From positions 2,629,339-2,693,338 of the forward strand of contig JAJEKV010000025.1 of the NCBI GenBank assembly GCA_021234155.1: DNA of 64,000 nucleotides, given 5' to 3'. The stretch is from Isoetes taiwanensis. Lineage: Eukaryota; Streptophyta; Lycopodiopsida; Isoetales; Isoetaceae. Positions 45,626 through 58,549 of this stretch are shown here, in pieces. Numbering within the stretch: position 1 is the first letter of the stretch; each line of letters opens with the position of its first letter. The notes below the pieces were generated by a model that did not search any database, was not told where the DNA came from, and worked only from the letters and a program-made list of their open reading frames with translations. The translations under genes were made by a program, and so were the position numbers.

Positions 45626-46418
45626 AAAGGCCTTACAGGGTTTTTTGCAACCCTAGTAACACAGATTGCATATCCATATTGTATACAACGGAATCCCCCA
45701 TGCAATAGGAAAATCAATATTTTTCAAAGAGCACATCAAAATGATAGTTGTCGTGGGGAGGAAAATTACTTGGCAATGTTTGGAAGAAGGTCGTATATAG
45801 GTATGGGCATTTAAGAGCCCTTCCATAGGTCTTGGTGATCGGCGTTAAAGCCAGACCGAGATTTGAGAAGGGGAGTCTGATTCTTGCCCCTGCATTTTTT
45901 GTTGTCATTGGTTGAATGATCGATCTTTACTTGTAATAGGGTGTCACAAATAGAAGATGAACAAAATGCAACCTCCCATTTACCATGACCTACATGTGCA
46001 GGCCTTTTATTTTTGCCCAAAAGTTGTAGGGCTCATAATGTGTTTTCGTTTTGTTTTGACTTGTATTTATATACATTGTGCCATACATATATACATGTGT
46101 GCATATTTTCCAACCGTAAAACTGGATACGCACTCATGTGTTTGAGGTTGTATGTTGGGAAGTGTGTGCTTTATCCTTGAAATATGCAATAAAACAATAC
46201 CTAAACATCTTTTGAGTCTATACATTCTATAGCTAATCTAAATATTCCTCTTAACAACATGGAAGATGGGTCGCCGGAATCATCCTGGTGCTGCCATGTG
46301 GCAGTCCCCTACACTCCGGAATGGAAAGAGGGGCTGCCATTCCGCTCAGCCGGTGAAGATCAAGATCAAGCCAGTGCAATCAGGAACAAGAATCGGTAAA
46401 AAAAACGCAGCTCCCATC

Positions 46419-46560
46419 TTCCATGTTGTGGGGGGAAGCAAATCGGTCCCCCCTTCCGCAGTGGGTAGGGGACTCGCTCCCGGCTGTCGCCGGTCGCGAG
46501 GCTCCCCCTGTCCACTGCGGAAGGGGGTCCCGATTTCCTTCCCCCCATACATGCTATGGA
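46419..46560. other. GC-rich ~140-nt hairpin / foldback
   Basis: An almost continuous inverted repeat centred near 46487. Outer arms: ggggggaagcaaatcggtcc and its near-complement ending ccttcccccc. Next is ccttccgcagtg / cactgcggaagg, then ggggactcgctcccggc / gccggtcgcgaggctccccc, around a short loop. It stands out from AT-rich surroundings. It could be a foldback element or MITE, or the source of a hairpin RNA. Confidence 0.8.
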
Positions 46561-46714
46561 AATTAAGTGTGGGTCTATGCTATGGAAAAAGAAGTATAAA
46601 ACATTCACAAACAATGATGCCATGTATAAATCGTAGGTCAAGGTATTCTTTAGACAAACTAATAAGTCAAACCTTGGATTTATATTCCTATTTCAAATTA
46701 TATCCAAGATAAGG

Positions 46715-47725
46715 AACATATATACCTTCATAAATAGCACAATCTCTTTTATGTAGGGAATATGAGGTTCAATTTCTCGAGGAAGAAGATCTTACACAAA
46801 ACCAAGAAAATGAGGAAGGATTTGAACAGCAAATATAAATTTACCTTTTTATATATGAGGAATATAAACCCAAATGTTCAAATAAGAAAGTTATACACGA
46901 TAATAAGAAAGAATTATGAATCAATTTGGAAATGTGAATAGATGGAACAAAATCATGAAATTCTCCACAACTTCAGGTGCCCCACAACCAAAGTAACTAC
47001 ACTAGTCACTTGAATGATGCAAAGTTTGAATTGGTTTTATTATATCACTTATCACCTTGAATTGTTTCAACATTAGTATAAAAAGAAAAGGACGTACAAA
47101 AAAATTACCCCAAAAAGTAAATAAATAAATAAATAACAATGAGGGTATGAATGCATGGAGGGTTGTCGATGTGGGGTTTGAGACTTTGATGGGTTTGGAG
47201 TGTGACGAAGTGCAAACATGTTGGCGTAGAACCAAAATTACAAGTATGAGTATGTAGCACATAATTTAGGGATCTGGAGGGAAAATGATTTGATTGTAAA
47301 GGTGCCCTTCCCAAAATCATTCCGCAGTAATTTAACAAAGATAGAAACCAAAACAAGGTGCTGCGCACGGAGGGTTGCCCTCCGGGGGCCCGAGAGGGTG
47401 TTTTCATGGTTTCTATTTCGTCATTTCGTGTTAGGTCTTTTTTGTTTTGTGTCGAGGCTTGTGGATGGTATGAACATAGCCTGCTGCTTTTGTATCCCAG
47501 GAATTTCGAGTTTTGTTTAAAAAGCTATGGAGGTCAATTCATAGAGGGAAAGAAAGAGGAATTGCTAGTAATCGAAGATCTTTATTCAATAAATGGATAC
47601 ATAGATTTGATTTATATAAGGAATCAAAATTGTATTTAATTTTGTAGCGACCTCTTGACAAATTTTGCCATGTCCCATTCAATGATCAATCATAATAATT
47701 GTCTCCTTCAAACTTTTTATAAAAA
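46715..47725. other. No gene supported
   Basis: Short frames at 47290-47639 (with a GC-rich patch ggttgccctccgggggccc) have no recognised motif. The rest is AT-rich. Confidence 0.4.
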
Positions 47726-47728
47726 TTA

Positions 47729-47756
47729 CTAGTAAATTGCCCACCTTCAGTGGGCA
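47729..47756 (-). other. Helitron 3' terminus, minus strand
   Basis: The minus strand reads TGCCCACTGAAGGTGGGCA (7-bp stem, 5-nt loop), five nt, then CTAG and T. It has the same layout as the terminus at 3732-3760. The element would extend to the right of 47729; its 5' end was not located. Confidence 0.6.
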
Positions 47757-47759
47757 TTC

Positions 47760-50700
47760 TATATGATTGTTCACAAACTTGGAAGAGGTATTTTTTATTC
47801 AATCCGTCGTAGATCTAGAACTGTGGTCGTGTTTTCCATTGGCCATTTGGTCATTTTTTCATAAATTAATGCAAAAAATTGTTTTCCAAGCGAATGCGTG
47901 AGATGAGTCCCAAGACCCTGTTTCTGACAATGATGAGAGCGCTTAGTATTCAAAGCGCCTTTGTTGCTTGTTAAATAAATTGGCATATTCGTCCTTGCAG
48001 GAAATGTTCAAAATTGTACCAATCATTTTTTGCTTGCTGACATTATCATATACAAAGAGCTGCAATCATGATATTATCTTTTCACACTACAAAACATAAG
48101 CAGCGTAATGAAACATACAAATTCCTAATTCCTAGAGAAAAACAATTTGAGACCACAAATTTCAAATGGTAATATATGTTGTTACTATCATATAGAGGAT
48201 ATAAAATAGAGAAGAATAAATGCACAATTGGATTTGTTATTGCTATATGTTGGGTCTCAAGGTAGTTCTCTCAAGATGGTTATATCCAAATATTAAAAAG
48301 AACATTAAGGTCCATACCATATGCTGGATATGTGTTGATATTGGGATGTGCCCTATATTAAATTTGAAGGCATTGCTCATGCAAATATATTAACTACACC
48401 ACCACCATAAGTTGAAGTTAAAACTGTTCATGCAATACAAATTGTATGAATAGAGATAATTGTGTGAACTATAAAGACAACAATGTATGGCATTTTTCAG
48501 CAAGATTGCTCATTAAATAGCTCGTGTTATAATCCACTTGTGTAGCCGCCTTGTTGCCACAAAAAATGGATATTTGTCCATGCACTGAAGCTTTAGTCGC
48601 CAAGCCTTCCATGGTTCATCTCACTTGTAGCCCGTAAGGTACTTTCCAACTGAACCCTGACTTTATTTGTTTCCATTGCCATGACTTGCCACTTCTTCAA
48701 GATTTAAAACTTGAAGATGGATGTCAAAGAAATCAAAGGAATTGCAGCCAGCTAATTCTACACGTCAGATTGTTAAGTCTGCCACACTTAGGCATAGATA
48801 TAAAACATAACTTCAAAACTTTCACCGCCAGATGCACTCATTTGGTTGGACAGGCTCAAGTTTGTGAAAAAAGGATCGATAAAAATCGAGGTACGCCATC
48901 GCATTAAACGGGTTTTACCAAAACAAAAAAAACAAAACAATTCAAAGGCGCTTTTGTAGAATTAATTTTGATGCACCCGGCAAGGAGTCTTTAGCAACAA
49001 AGTGCTTTGTAGTTTATAGAGACTCCGGCATAACCTGGATTTTGAATCTCTGAATTTAAAAAAAAATGCAGATTCCAAAAATTTGGCCGGCCTTCTTCTT
49101 GGCAAAAATACGTTGATTCCAAAATTTTGGCTTTCTTTCTTCTTGGCAAAATACAAGAATTGATAGCTCAAGGGGCCCGACCTTAAAGCCATCCAAAGAT
49201 CTCAGAACCCTTGCCAAAGAGGTAATTTTTCCTTAAGTTTGATTTGAGACTTAGATTAGAGTTTCATTGCAATTTAAGCCCTGATTCCATCAAAGTTCAG
49301 AGTTCATTCTTCTATTTAAAAAATGCAATTTGAGGGCCAATTTGAGGGTCAGAGGATTTAGCTGCCAAATGCTTTCTGGCGAGACATGATTTACACTTTC
49401 CTGAAGCCATTAAAGCAGAGTTAGGCTTTGAGAAAAATTAAAAAGACAACTTTATCTGGTTTTAGTCCTTCTAGTTGATTTCATAAAACAGTTGGAAAGC
49501 CACTCTCTCATGGTCCATAGATGATAATTCCGGTGCGGATTATACTAGCCTTTGTGACAAACCTTTGATATCATCATAACTCTGTAATAGAGAAGCATAA
49601 CTAGCAGTATCCAAGCCGGAACAAGGAGAGTGTATAGAAATTGGGAAAGGAAAGGATTGGGACTTAGGCCTTAAAGGTCAATTTAAAAAATCCAGAGGGT
49701 CGTGGTAAAATGATCGGGTTTTACACAGATAATTAGAATAAGGAAATAGCATAGTATAGCACTAATTTGCAGGCCCCAAAACGAAGCCCTCATTGACAAA
49801 ACGAAGCCCTGATTGATTTTTAGAGCAAAGTTCTGATTTGCAGTTCTCACAGCTCTGCAAAATTAATCTGGCCTGCAAACCTATAGCAATTCCTTGTTTC
49901 CTTATGATTTATGGCAGGCTTTAGCAACCTGTGCTTTGTCGAGATTGAGAGGTCCATTTTCAGACTCAAGTTTTTCATTTGAGGGCTCCGAGGGTCCAAT
50001 TTGCGGCTTCGCAGATCCTATTTGAGGGTTTTCAGGAAGTATTTCTTTTGCTAATCCATATCTTTTAATATTCTGATGAACTTCTACAGCAATGCAAAAG
50101 AAACTCATAAACATCTAAATCTGCAACTAGATCTTGGAAACAAATAGGCTAACCTAAGAGGTGTTGCAACCCCAGAAGGGGGCAACCGGAGTAGTTTAGA
50201 TTCCACATACATATCTGCCAAATCCTCTGCACTGTTGAGAAACAATTGCAGAACCGAAGACCTTGCCCTGTATGATGACGCCCCTAGACTCAGAGTTGTA
50301 ACTAGAAACAGGACCACGGATTCTCTTTATGTTTTCGGCTTTGTTAGGACCAAATTTATTGGCTTGGCAGGTAAACCGTAAAAAGCTGCCAGAGTCAATT
50401 CGATCTTGACGGATGCAATACCAAACAATAGGGCAGCTCTGTTCTAAGGCACATTTGAGAACGCCGATTTAATCCACCATAGCTGACATGAAGGAGGTGG
50501 GTACTCTGCTATAGTAGGAGGTCAACATGAAGGCCGCAAATGAAGAATGGCAGTCTCAATCTAGAGATAGGAAGCCAAGCTAAAACTCCTCAAAATGTGG
50601 ATTTTTGAAGGAATCCACACCTCGACAGAACCGGCATGCTGTTTAAACCGGACCAAACGCTTGATTAGGTCGCCACAGCCCACCGGAATGAGAAAAGGGA

Positions 50701-51095
50701 CCATCGAAAGGTTTTAAAGAAACACGCAAGAATGTGCAAAATACAGATAGAAACTGCTAGAAAGCATGCTAGAAAGTCACTAATGGGTCGAGCTGCGCCA
50801 TAGCCACACCCGCCAAGGAATGGGCTGGATGAGGATGACCGAGAGTTTACAGGGAGCACCCAGTTTGGAGCAGTCACAAGCATATGCTAGGCATATGCCG
50901 GCATATACTTGGATATGCCCACATACCCACAAAAACAAGGGTTTGTCCCCCTAGGGGCAACCCAAAAATGGGGAAGGAGGGAGGGTAATTTAAAAAGTAA
51001 TCATGTTTGTTTATCAGTTGCATTGATTATAGCATTCCTTGTAGTATATTAAATTATTTTTGCAGATGTTCAAGTCTCTATATTGTCTCGTTACA
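47760..51095. other. No gene supported
   Basis: AT-rich up to about 48600, then more mixed. Minus-strand short frames at 49902-50317 and 50665-50883 have no family motif. A small imperfect duplication (gattccaaaa...ttcttcttggcaaaa) lies at about 49071-49155. The left part may belong to the Helitron ending at 47729. Confidence 0.45.
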
Positions 51096-51098
51096 CGT

Positions 51099-52717
51099 AC
51101 ATATTCTGAATGAGGTGCATCATGAACTGCAACAGTCATCGTATCCATCGATTCTACGGCCCAGACTGTATGTTGAAGCCTCTGGGCACCTCTTGTTTTG
51201 CTTATGGTCATTTATGATTGTGTGCGCCTATGATCTTGATTTTTCTTTTTTTTCTTTTTTTTTTGACGGAATGATTTTTTATATTTTATATATGAAAGAT
51301 AGAAAGTACAATGTTTCACTACATGCAAAGAATTACTACAGGATCTTCATCCTCTACATGCAGAAACTTATTAGTTGCTCTAAAAGCAAGTATACGACAT
51401 GAGGCTCATAAGTTGCTCTGATAGATGATACCCTTGAAAAGCGCAAAAATCCATCCAATCCAGATTATACAAGATGATCCAAAGAACCCAAAAGGCATTT
51501 GAAATGATAATCTTATTTCGTAGAGCATGCAATTTTCCTGAATCACTGAAATATGAAGAAGATATATGAAACCTTGTTCTGTACAAGGCCCGGACTTATA
51601 TCTATATGAGAGCAATCAAATATAATGAAACTCAGGCACATCAGTACCTGATCTAGCACCAAGCTCAAACGTGGCAGTGTTTGAGCAAACTGAATCCAAA
51701 GGATTAGTATCAAGTATATTTGGAATCAGTACCAAATTACACTCAAGCTATATATTGAATGGCTTTATTAAGCATAACAATACTTAAAAATGCAATCAAA
51801 GTGCTAATAAATTTCAAATATTTATCAATCTCTCATGCAACCTATTAGCTTTCAACTTAATAACTCTGGACCAACCTTGCATTCTCCAAACAAAAAGAAT
51901 CTTTCATGATCAATCGACTACAACCATCCAGATCTTCCTGCTAGCAAGAAAGAGCGGGCAGGAAGGGGCACATATAGTTTCCTTTCTAAAAGAGCGGATT
52001 ATGATATTCTCTGTTGATGATGAAAGCAAATAATTTTCTTTACCTAGTCCTGCAAACTTCGTTCTTCATCTTATAGGCCCGCATCCAGTAGGATCTACTC
52101 TTTCAGCATGTTTGGAAGACAAACAAAGTGCAGAAGCACCAAAGAACAGCCTCGTTAGAGGATAAATGCTACAGGATTGCCACTGAAAAGAAGAGAACTT
52201 GAAATTTTTTAACAGATCTTTTCCTCTGCTTCTACTAAATTCAAAATTATGCAGCCATGCTAGCCCAAAGAACTGATTTTCCTCTTCAAGCACCTCCATT
52301 GTCATGGTCAGTAGAGAGAAGGGCAGCCACTGCTCTAGCCGACCAAGAACAGTACATGAACTGTCATCGTATCGATACCATCACTATTCGATTTTGAAAT
52401 ATGAAAATACGAGTTCGCTAAGGTTTTGATGGAATATGGAATCCTCTATACGGCTTTGCTAAGGTTTTAGAATATGAAGTATGAAGGTTCGAACCTCTAC
52501 CAAAATAACTCAATATTCTAATATAACTACTTTGACCAATATAATCAATAATAAGCTAACATTTTTTTTTTAATCTTAAATCTATGTTCTGTAAATTTTT
52601 TTTTCTTATAACAACCCATTCAATTATTTTTGAAATATGGTCTATGGCTTTAGGAATTGTTATTTTCACATCCATATCAAATCCCTCTCGAACCTCCTCG
52701 CTATTGTGCTACATATT
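51099..52717. repeat. Dispersed repeat, copy split by insert
   Basis: Homologous to 45177-45625. The match is 51099-51237 and 52392-52717, interrupted in between by about 1.15 kb of unrelated sequence. Confidence 0.7.
51238..52391 (-). mobile_element. Candidate retroposed insert in dispersed repeat
   Basis: About 1.15 kb. It starts on the plus strand with a T-rich run (about 51239-51264), i.e. a poly(A)-like tail on the minus strand. The adjoining gacggaatgattttttatat is loosely like the 3' end of the LINE at 10445-10500. The minus-strand frame 52305-52066 (MTMEVLEEENQFFGLAW...) is not recognised. No clean target-site duplication was found, so the mechanism is uncertain. Confidence 0.5.
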
Positions 52718-52719
52718 CG

Positions 52720-54770
52720 CTCCTTTTGTCCCTATATATGATATTTGAAAACTATAGGCACTCAGATATTATATTTGAAAACCATTGTGTCTCAAATTAT
52801 AATTTGACCCCAAAACATAACAAGCAAAGCGATGAAAACCCTCCCCGCCTGAAGTTGCATTGGAGAAATCAAGAAATTGCGCATCGGCCAAACCTTTGAC
52901 CTAGACTAGTTTCAAAACCAAGCACTAAAATTAAACACTTCAATGTTTGCATGCAATTTTTGATATAGAAATACCTTTGATGGCCCCGAAAGAGACACAC
53001 ACAAGGAATCAAACCATAAACAATTTTGGATTGAGAACATGTTACGACATTGGCATGCTTTTGATGTAAGTATTACAACCGCGTGAAATATATACAACAA
53101 ACCATAGAAGAACATTACTCAAAGGGCATACAAATATATACATTTGGCGCCTCTCAAAGATATTTGAGGTATGCACAATAGGGACTCCCACATATGCTCT
53201 AGCGTGTAGGATCGGCCTATCCGACACAGTAAGTTGAAACATAACTAAGTTTGTTAGTTTTGAATTCATATTTAGGCATTATATTACCTCCCGAGTTAAT
53301 GGATTCCATTCAATATATGTCCAAAGCTATTTCCTTAACATCAAACATAATTGACTTAGGTTTAGGTTATATTGACGGCTAGTCACTTAAAATTATATCC
53401 AGGTTTAGTTTATTAGCCTCAATTTGGAAATGCTGCAGCCTCAAATTTGCAATGGTCTAGAGCATCTAGTTGGCCAAGCTTGCTATTTGGGATTTTTTTG
53501 TTTTTGGGACTATCATATCCGCTTGGTTTTTGAGACTTTTAAGGGATTGTTTGCATCTTTTTGGGCACGATGGACGTGCTCTCTCTTTTTTTTTCATGAG
53601 TTTTTTTTTCTTTTTCCCTATTTCAGGGCAGAGTGAAGCGGATGATAGGGTTGAAGTCAGATGGCTATGGTGATGTCTGGCAGTTTGCTTCATTTGCTTG
53701 AGACGCCACCAGAAAGCAAAGGTCTCCCAAATTAAGATTGAGATTGCTTGGCCAAATGGGTTGTGTTCTTTGCAAAGATTCTAGAGGTCGATGGGGCATC
53801 AAAGCTCGCTTTATCTTTGAGATTTTATGCCCGATATGCACTTATACATCGTGGGTATAGCATATACGTTGCAAGGATAGGAAAAAGCCCCTCCAGTGTT
53901 CGTTTTTGAAAGGCAATTTGACCCCTTATATAAAGTTTGCACTAAAAGCTAAGTATAAGTATAAACACCCCTAGATCTCAAGTATAAGTATGAAAATGGC
54001 TGAAGATGAATCACCTCTCATGAACTCTCATGGGTTATATGCAAATGAAAGATGAATCCCCTGAGATCAATATTGCTTCCCTTGGTTGAGGCAATCCAGT
54101 AATATTGTTGTCATTTAGGTTCATTCTTTTATTCTAAAAAAACAATTTTTCATAGCCTTGGAGCTCTAGTCTAATTTATGCCAGGTTCATGGGATTATCA
54201 GAACTCTGCGCTGAGTTTTTTAATAGGGCTATATCATGGTATAAATAAAGACAGATGTATTTAGATGATTTAAGAAGTGGTCATACCTAGCATATAGTTT
54301 CAGATTTTTGGAGATGGTTATACTAGCTTCTTTTTCAACAAAAATGGATTCTTAGGATTTTTTGGAGTGCTATTATATGAGATTTTATCATGTGTCGTTT
54401 AAGGATGGAAATCAGTGTGCTTGTTTGGGCAGATGCAACAACGCTTCATTCCATCATTAAGTGTTGTTAAGTGCTATTATGTATCTATTTTGTAGTTGTA
54501 ATAGTTGAGAGCTTGAATGCTGGCTCAGGCTGGTAATTAATCCTACTTTCAGGCTATAGGAGATCAAATAATACTGAACTTTTTCCAAGGTAAGCAGGCA
54601 CATTACATTTTGGAGCATTAGCTGGAGGTGTTCTATCCCCTTGAGTCGCACCCCAAAGCATTTTGGAGAAGAATACTATAGAAACCTATGCAACTATAGG
54701 GAATGTCTCTTCAGAGCATTGAATGCAGTACTTGATACATCTTTATGACCCTATTCAGATTCAAAATAAG
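52720..54770. other. No gene supported
   Basis: AT-rich. Short frames at 52912-53269 and 53424-53693 overlap on both strands without motifs. A T-rich stretch lies at about 53585-53625. Confidence 0.45.
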
Positions 54771-54779
54771 GTACCAATA

Positions 54780-56460
54780 TAGACAGACCCAACATTAGTT
54801 ATAACAAAGGCAGATGTAGTTAAAGGCTTGCAAAGTCATGAAATGTAGACTCAAATGGCATGTTGGCAGAACTATTAAAGTGGGCAGAACCACAGATTGT
54901 CCCCATCCTAGCTAGTCTATTCAACGTGGCACTTCAAGAAGGCTTCCCCGACAATGGAGTGGTTCTAATATATAAGGTAGGTGACTTTCGTTGCCCTGCC
55001 AACTACTCCACAATCATGATTAGCTCATCATTGGCAAAGTTGTCGACTGGAGTAGCAATTGACAGGTTGAGAAAAAAATGTATGTAGTCTTACACAAATA
55101 GGATTCAAGCCTAGACACTCAACCATAGATCACATTTTCACTTTGCGCACTTTTATCGAGGACAAGAAAAAAAAAAAGAAGATCTACACATTGTCGCTTT
55201 GTAAATTTTGCAAAGGGTTTTGACAATCGCATCTTTAGAAGAAACTATGGGAAAGATTAATGCAGCTACGAGTTCTCTAAAAGTTGCAAAATGCGGTCTG
55301 CATTATGGTTAGCTCAATGTCCTCCCTCCCCCCCACCCCCCAAGGTCAACTTGTCAATAATAGAGCCTGTCGAGGGTGCCCACTCTCTCTCACAATCTTT
55401 GGATTGTACATGATCAGCTTGAGAATTTTATTCAGCCTGGATGTGGGGGAGCTCGACTAGTTCATCGTACTGTTCATCAGCAGATATAACACAGATGATA
55501 TGGATCTCCTAACTTACCATCCCAACAAGTATGCAATAGCATTTGGATGCACTGAGTACTTTCTGCCAGGACACTGGAATGTGCATCAATTTGGCCAAGA
55601 CTAAGGATGCTCCTGATATTCCGTAACAACAAAGGCAGTCTAGCTTCACTTATTAAGGTCAAAATGTTGAAGTCTATGGGCATACAAATATCTAGGATTG
55701 GAGTTTACTACTACCATGTATTGAAATACTTGTATCCTGACAATGGGTGATGGCAAGCTAGAAGGCTTTATGTGCAATGCAGAACAGCTGTCACAGAGCA
55801 CAGATTTACAACTGATCTCACCGCTCACACCTATTCAGGGTTTTAATGGAGCCAATTCTTCTAAATGGAGTGGATGTATGGGGCCAGTGATATTACTTGC
55901 CACCTAAGACGACACGTCTTTCTGACTTGAGCATTTGGACACATAAGTCCACAAATTCTTTTGCAAAAGTCAAGGTTCTTACCTTTTCAAAGGGCTGCTC
56001 TACAACGTCACATAATATATTGTTAGAAGGTGGTAAATATGAGAGATACGTGCCTTTCAAACCTTGTCTACACAATGGCCATGAGTCTGCAATGCTTTAC
56101 AACTTGCTGGAAGAAGAAATGAGCCATTAGGTTCTCCAAATGGAATGTGCAGGAACAGAGGGGCATGTAGGTACAGAACAATGAGGATCTTAATTGCTTG
56201 AAGTGGTTACTAGACATGTGCTTCTAAGTAAGCTTTGGGAAGCCAGGGCTTTAGAGCTGGTAAAGACAGCACACTATAATAACTAGATTAATCCCATGCT
56301 TGCCACAGGTCTACAACAGTATCTATTAGCAGATTTTTCAATGAACAAGCAGGGGTTTTTAATCCTTGATAGTAATAGGTCTGACGTGTTTTTTGTTTGG
56401 GTGCCATAATCTTTTAGTCTCCATAGATGATAAAGTTCAATTCTATTCAATTCAATTTAA
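54780..56460 (+). mobile_element. Decayed LINE with RT and 3' tail
   Basis: Broken plus-strand frames follow the LINE RT order. These are MLAELLKWAEPQIVPILASL, NVALQEGFPDN, NYSTIMISSSLAKL (54860-55070), degenerate HSTIDHIFTLRTFIED-like sequence near 55120-55165, and CPLS...FGLYMIS-like sequence near 55378. Then come TDDMDLL in place of the YADD box (about 55489-55510), CINLAKTK and YLGLEF. The post-RT RVLMEPILLNGVDVWG follows near 55845. The 3' end has gtctccatagatgataaa and an attctattcaattc tail (about 56418-56455), matching the LINE tail at 17187. Many stops; the same family as the right-edge LINE. Confidence 0.85.
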
Positions 56461-56939
56461 TCGATGGAATTCAATGTTGTTATTTGGTAGATTTCTAGTC
56501 AATTAAGTGTTCTTAAGTACCTATTCTGTGCTATAATAGGTGCAAAAGGAGTGCGTGATCTTTGGCCGGTGATCTTTGGCCGCGTGATTGCTGAGATGGC
56601 TGAGATTGTGGATATTGCTATTGTTGTGGATATTGTTGCGGCTGTTGATATTGCTGAGAGGTCGTCTGAACTTGAAAGACCATCTTTTGTTGAAAAGGCG
56701 TGGGATGAGAGTGCGTGCTAGTTTATTTTGAAGGATAGGATTTAGTGTTCTTATTTGAAAAGATGCGAAGGAAGTTTCATTCTATCAAATTAGTAGACAG
56801 GTATATTTTTTATTTGTGAATAAAGGTTGTGCAAGTGTTAATGTGCTTGAGTTGTTGAATTATTGCAGGTCAATTTTTTTTTCTTTTGCTTAAGGACATG
56901 AGGCATGTATTGACACTGAAATTTATGGCAGAATAACTA

Positions 56940-58535
56940 ATGGTAGAAGTAGCAGATTGAACTTGCAGAAAGAAAATATAGAGATACTTGGAAGCAAGAA
57001 CTCCAAAGTCATTTGAAGATGCAATTAACTCTCATGAAGGAAATAAATGGAGAATGACCATGGATGAAGAAACGCGTGCTTTTGAAAGGACTTCTATCTA
57101 TGAGATGATTGAATTACCAAAAGGGAAAAATGTGATTGGCAATAAATGGATTTACAAAGCAAAAATTGGAGCAGATGCAAATCCAAAGCACAAAGCTAGA
57201 ATTGCGTCTCAGAAAAGGGAAATGGGCTATGAGGAGACATACTTTCTTGTTGTGAAAATGGAAAGTATTAGAATGTTGATAGCAATGGCAAATGCACTTG
57301 ATGTACAATTGCATCATATGGACATTAGCACAGTCTTTCTAAAAGCTAAACTGGAGAAAGAAATATACATGGCACAAGCACCTGAATACGAGAGAGAGAA
57401 AAAATAAGGTTTGGAAGTTTAATAGGAATGTGTATGGATTAAAGCAGTCTCCAAGACAATAGTACAAGTGTATTGATAAATATTTAATGGAACGGTGATT
57501 TAGAAAGCTGAAAAATGATGCAAATGTTTATATATCTGAACAGGGAGATGACTACTGCATAATAGCCATCTATGTTGATGATTGTGTTTTGGTGGAAAAG
57601 AATGTTAAGATTCTAAATTATTGCAAGGACATTCTCAAAAACAGATTCAAAATTAAGAAATTCTTGGGAATAGAAATTACAGGTGATAGGGAAAATGATA
57701 AGACAAGCCTGTCATAAGGAAAGTATATTGATACAGTATTGGAGAAATTCAAAATGGAAGATGCAATGCAATTAAAGCCCATGTCCTGCGTGGTTGTAAG
57801 ATTTCAAAACATCTATGTCCTAAAACTAGAGCAGAAGAAAAGGAAATGATCGAGATACCATATAGGCAACTAATTAGGAGCCTATTGTTTATTGGAAATA
57901 ACAGCCGCTTGACCAGATATTGCTTTCATAGTGAACATGTTGAGCAGGTACAACAATTAGCCTTGAAAAGGTCATTGGACGGCTGCAAAGAAGGTATTAA
58001 GATATTTGAAAGGGGTACAAGGCATATTGGGATTGAATTCAATTCAAACAATCTCAAATTAAAAAGTTATTGTGGTGCAGACTAGTGTGGGAATATAGAT
58101 GAAAGAAAGTCAACATCAGGATATTTACTCATGCTTGGTGGAGGTCCAATTAGTTGGATAAGTAAGAAGCAAAGATCAATGGCATTATCAAGTGCAGAAT
58201 CTGAATATGAAGCTTCAACTCCAGCAGCTAAAGAAATAGTATGGGTGAGAAGGATGTTAGATGGACTGGGAATTAAGCAAACAGAAAGTATTGTATAACT
58301 CAGTGGCAGTCAAAGTTGCATTACCATGACAAAGAACCCTATTCTACATGAAATGACTACATATATTGAGATGGAATTACATTTCATTCAAGACATGGTG
58401 AATAAGGAGATAATTCAGTTGAAGTATATTAGGTTTAAGGATCAGTTAGCAGACATCATGACTAAAATCTTAAGTAGTAGCAGGTTTAAAAAATTATCTG
58501 AACAGTTAGGATGCAAGGAGATTGTTAAATTATGA
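56940..58535 (+). pseudogene. 5'-truncated Ty1-copia pol (RT and RNase H)
   Basis: Plus-strand RT starts at about 56988 with PKSFEDAINSHEGNKW and ELPKGKNVIGNKWIYK. It continues with LHHMDISTVFLKAKLEKEIY, NVYGLKQSPRQ, IAIYVDDCVLV (YxDD) and KFLGIEITGD. RNase H-like parts follow: ERKSTSGYLLMLGGGPISW and ALSSAESEYEASTPAAKE, then MTKNPILHEMT. It ends QLGCKEIVKL. Many stops and frameshifts, for example at 57405, 57462 and 57715, disable it. No gag, protease or integrase was found upstream. It is from a lineage close to the copia at 7395-15535, in the opposite orientation. Confidence 0.88.
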
Positions 58536-58540
58536 TCTTA

Positions 58541-58549
58541 AAGGGGAAT
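58541..58549 (+). other. Polypurine tract of the truncated copia
   Basis: aaaggggaa directly before the TG of the candidate 3' LTR, 10 bp after the pol stop region. Confidence 0.65.

Noticed and set aside
52480-52500. tRNA-like B box (ggttcgaacct) in the dispersed repeat
   Set aside because: No A box at the right distance and no cloverleaf could be drawn; the other copy has a diverged version.
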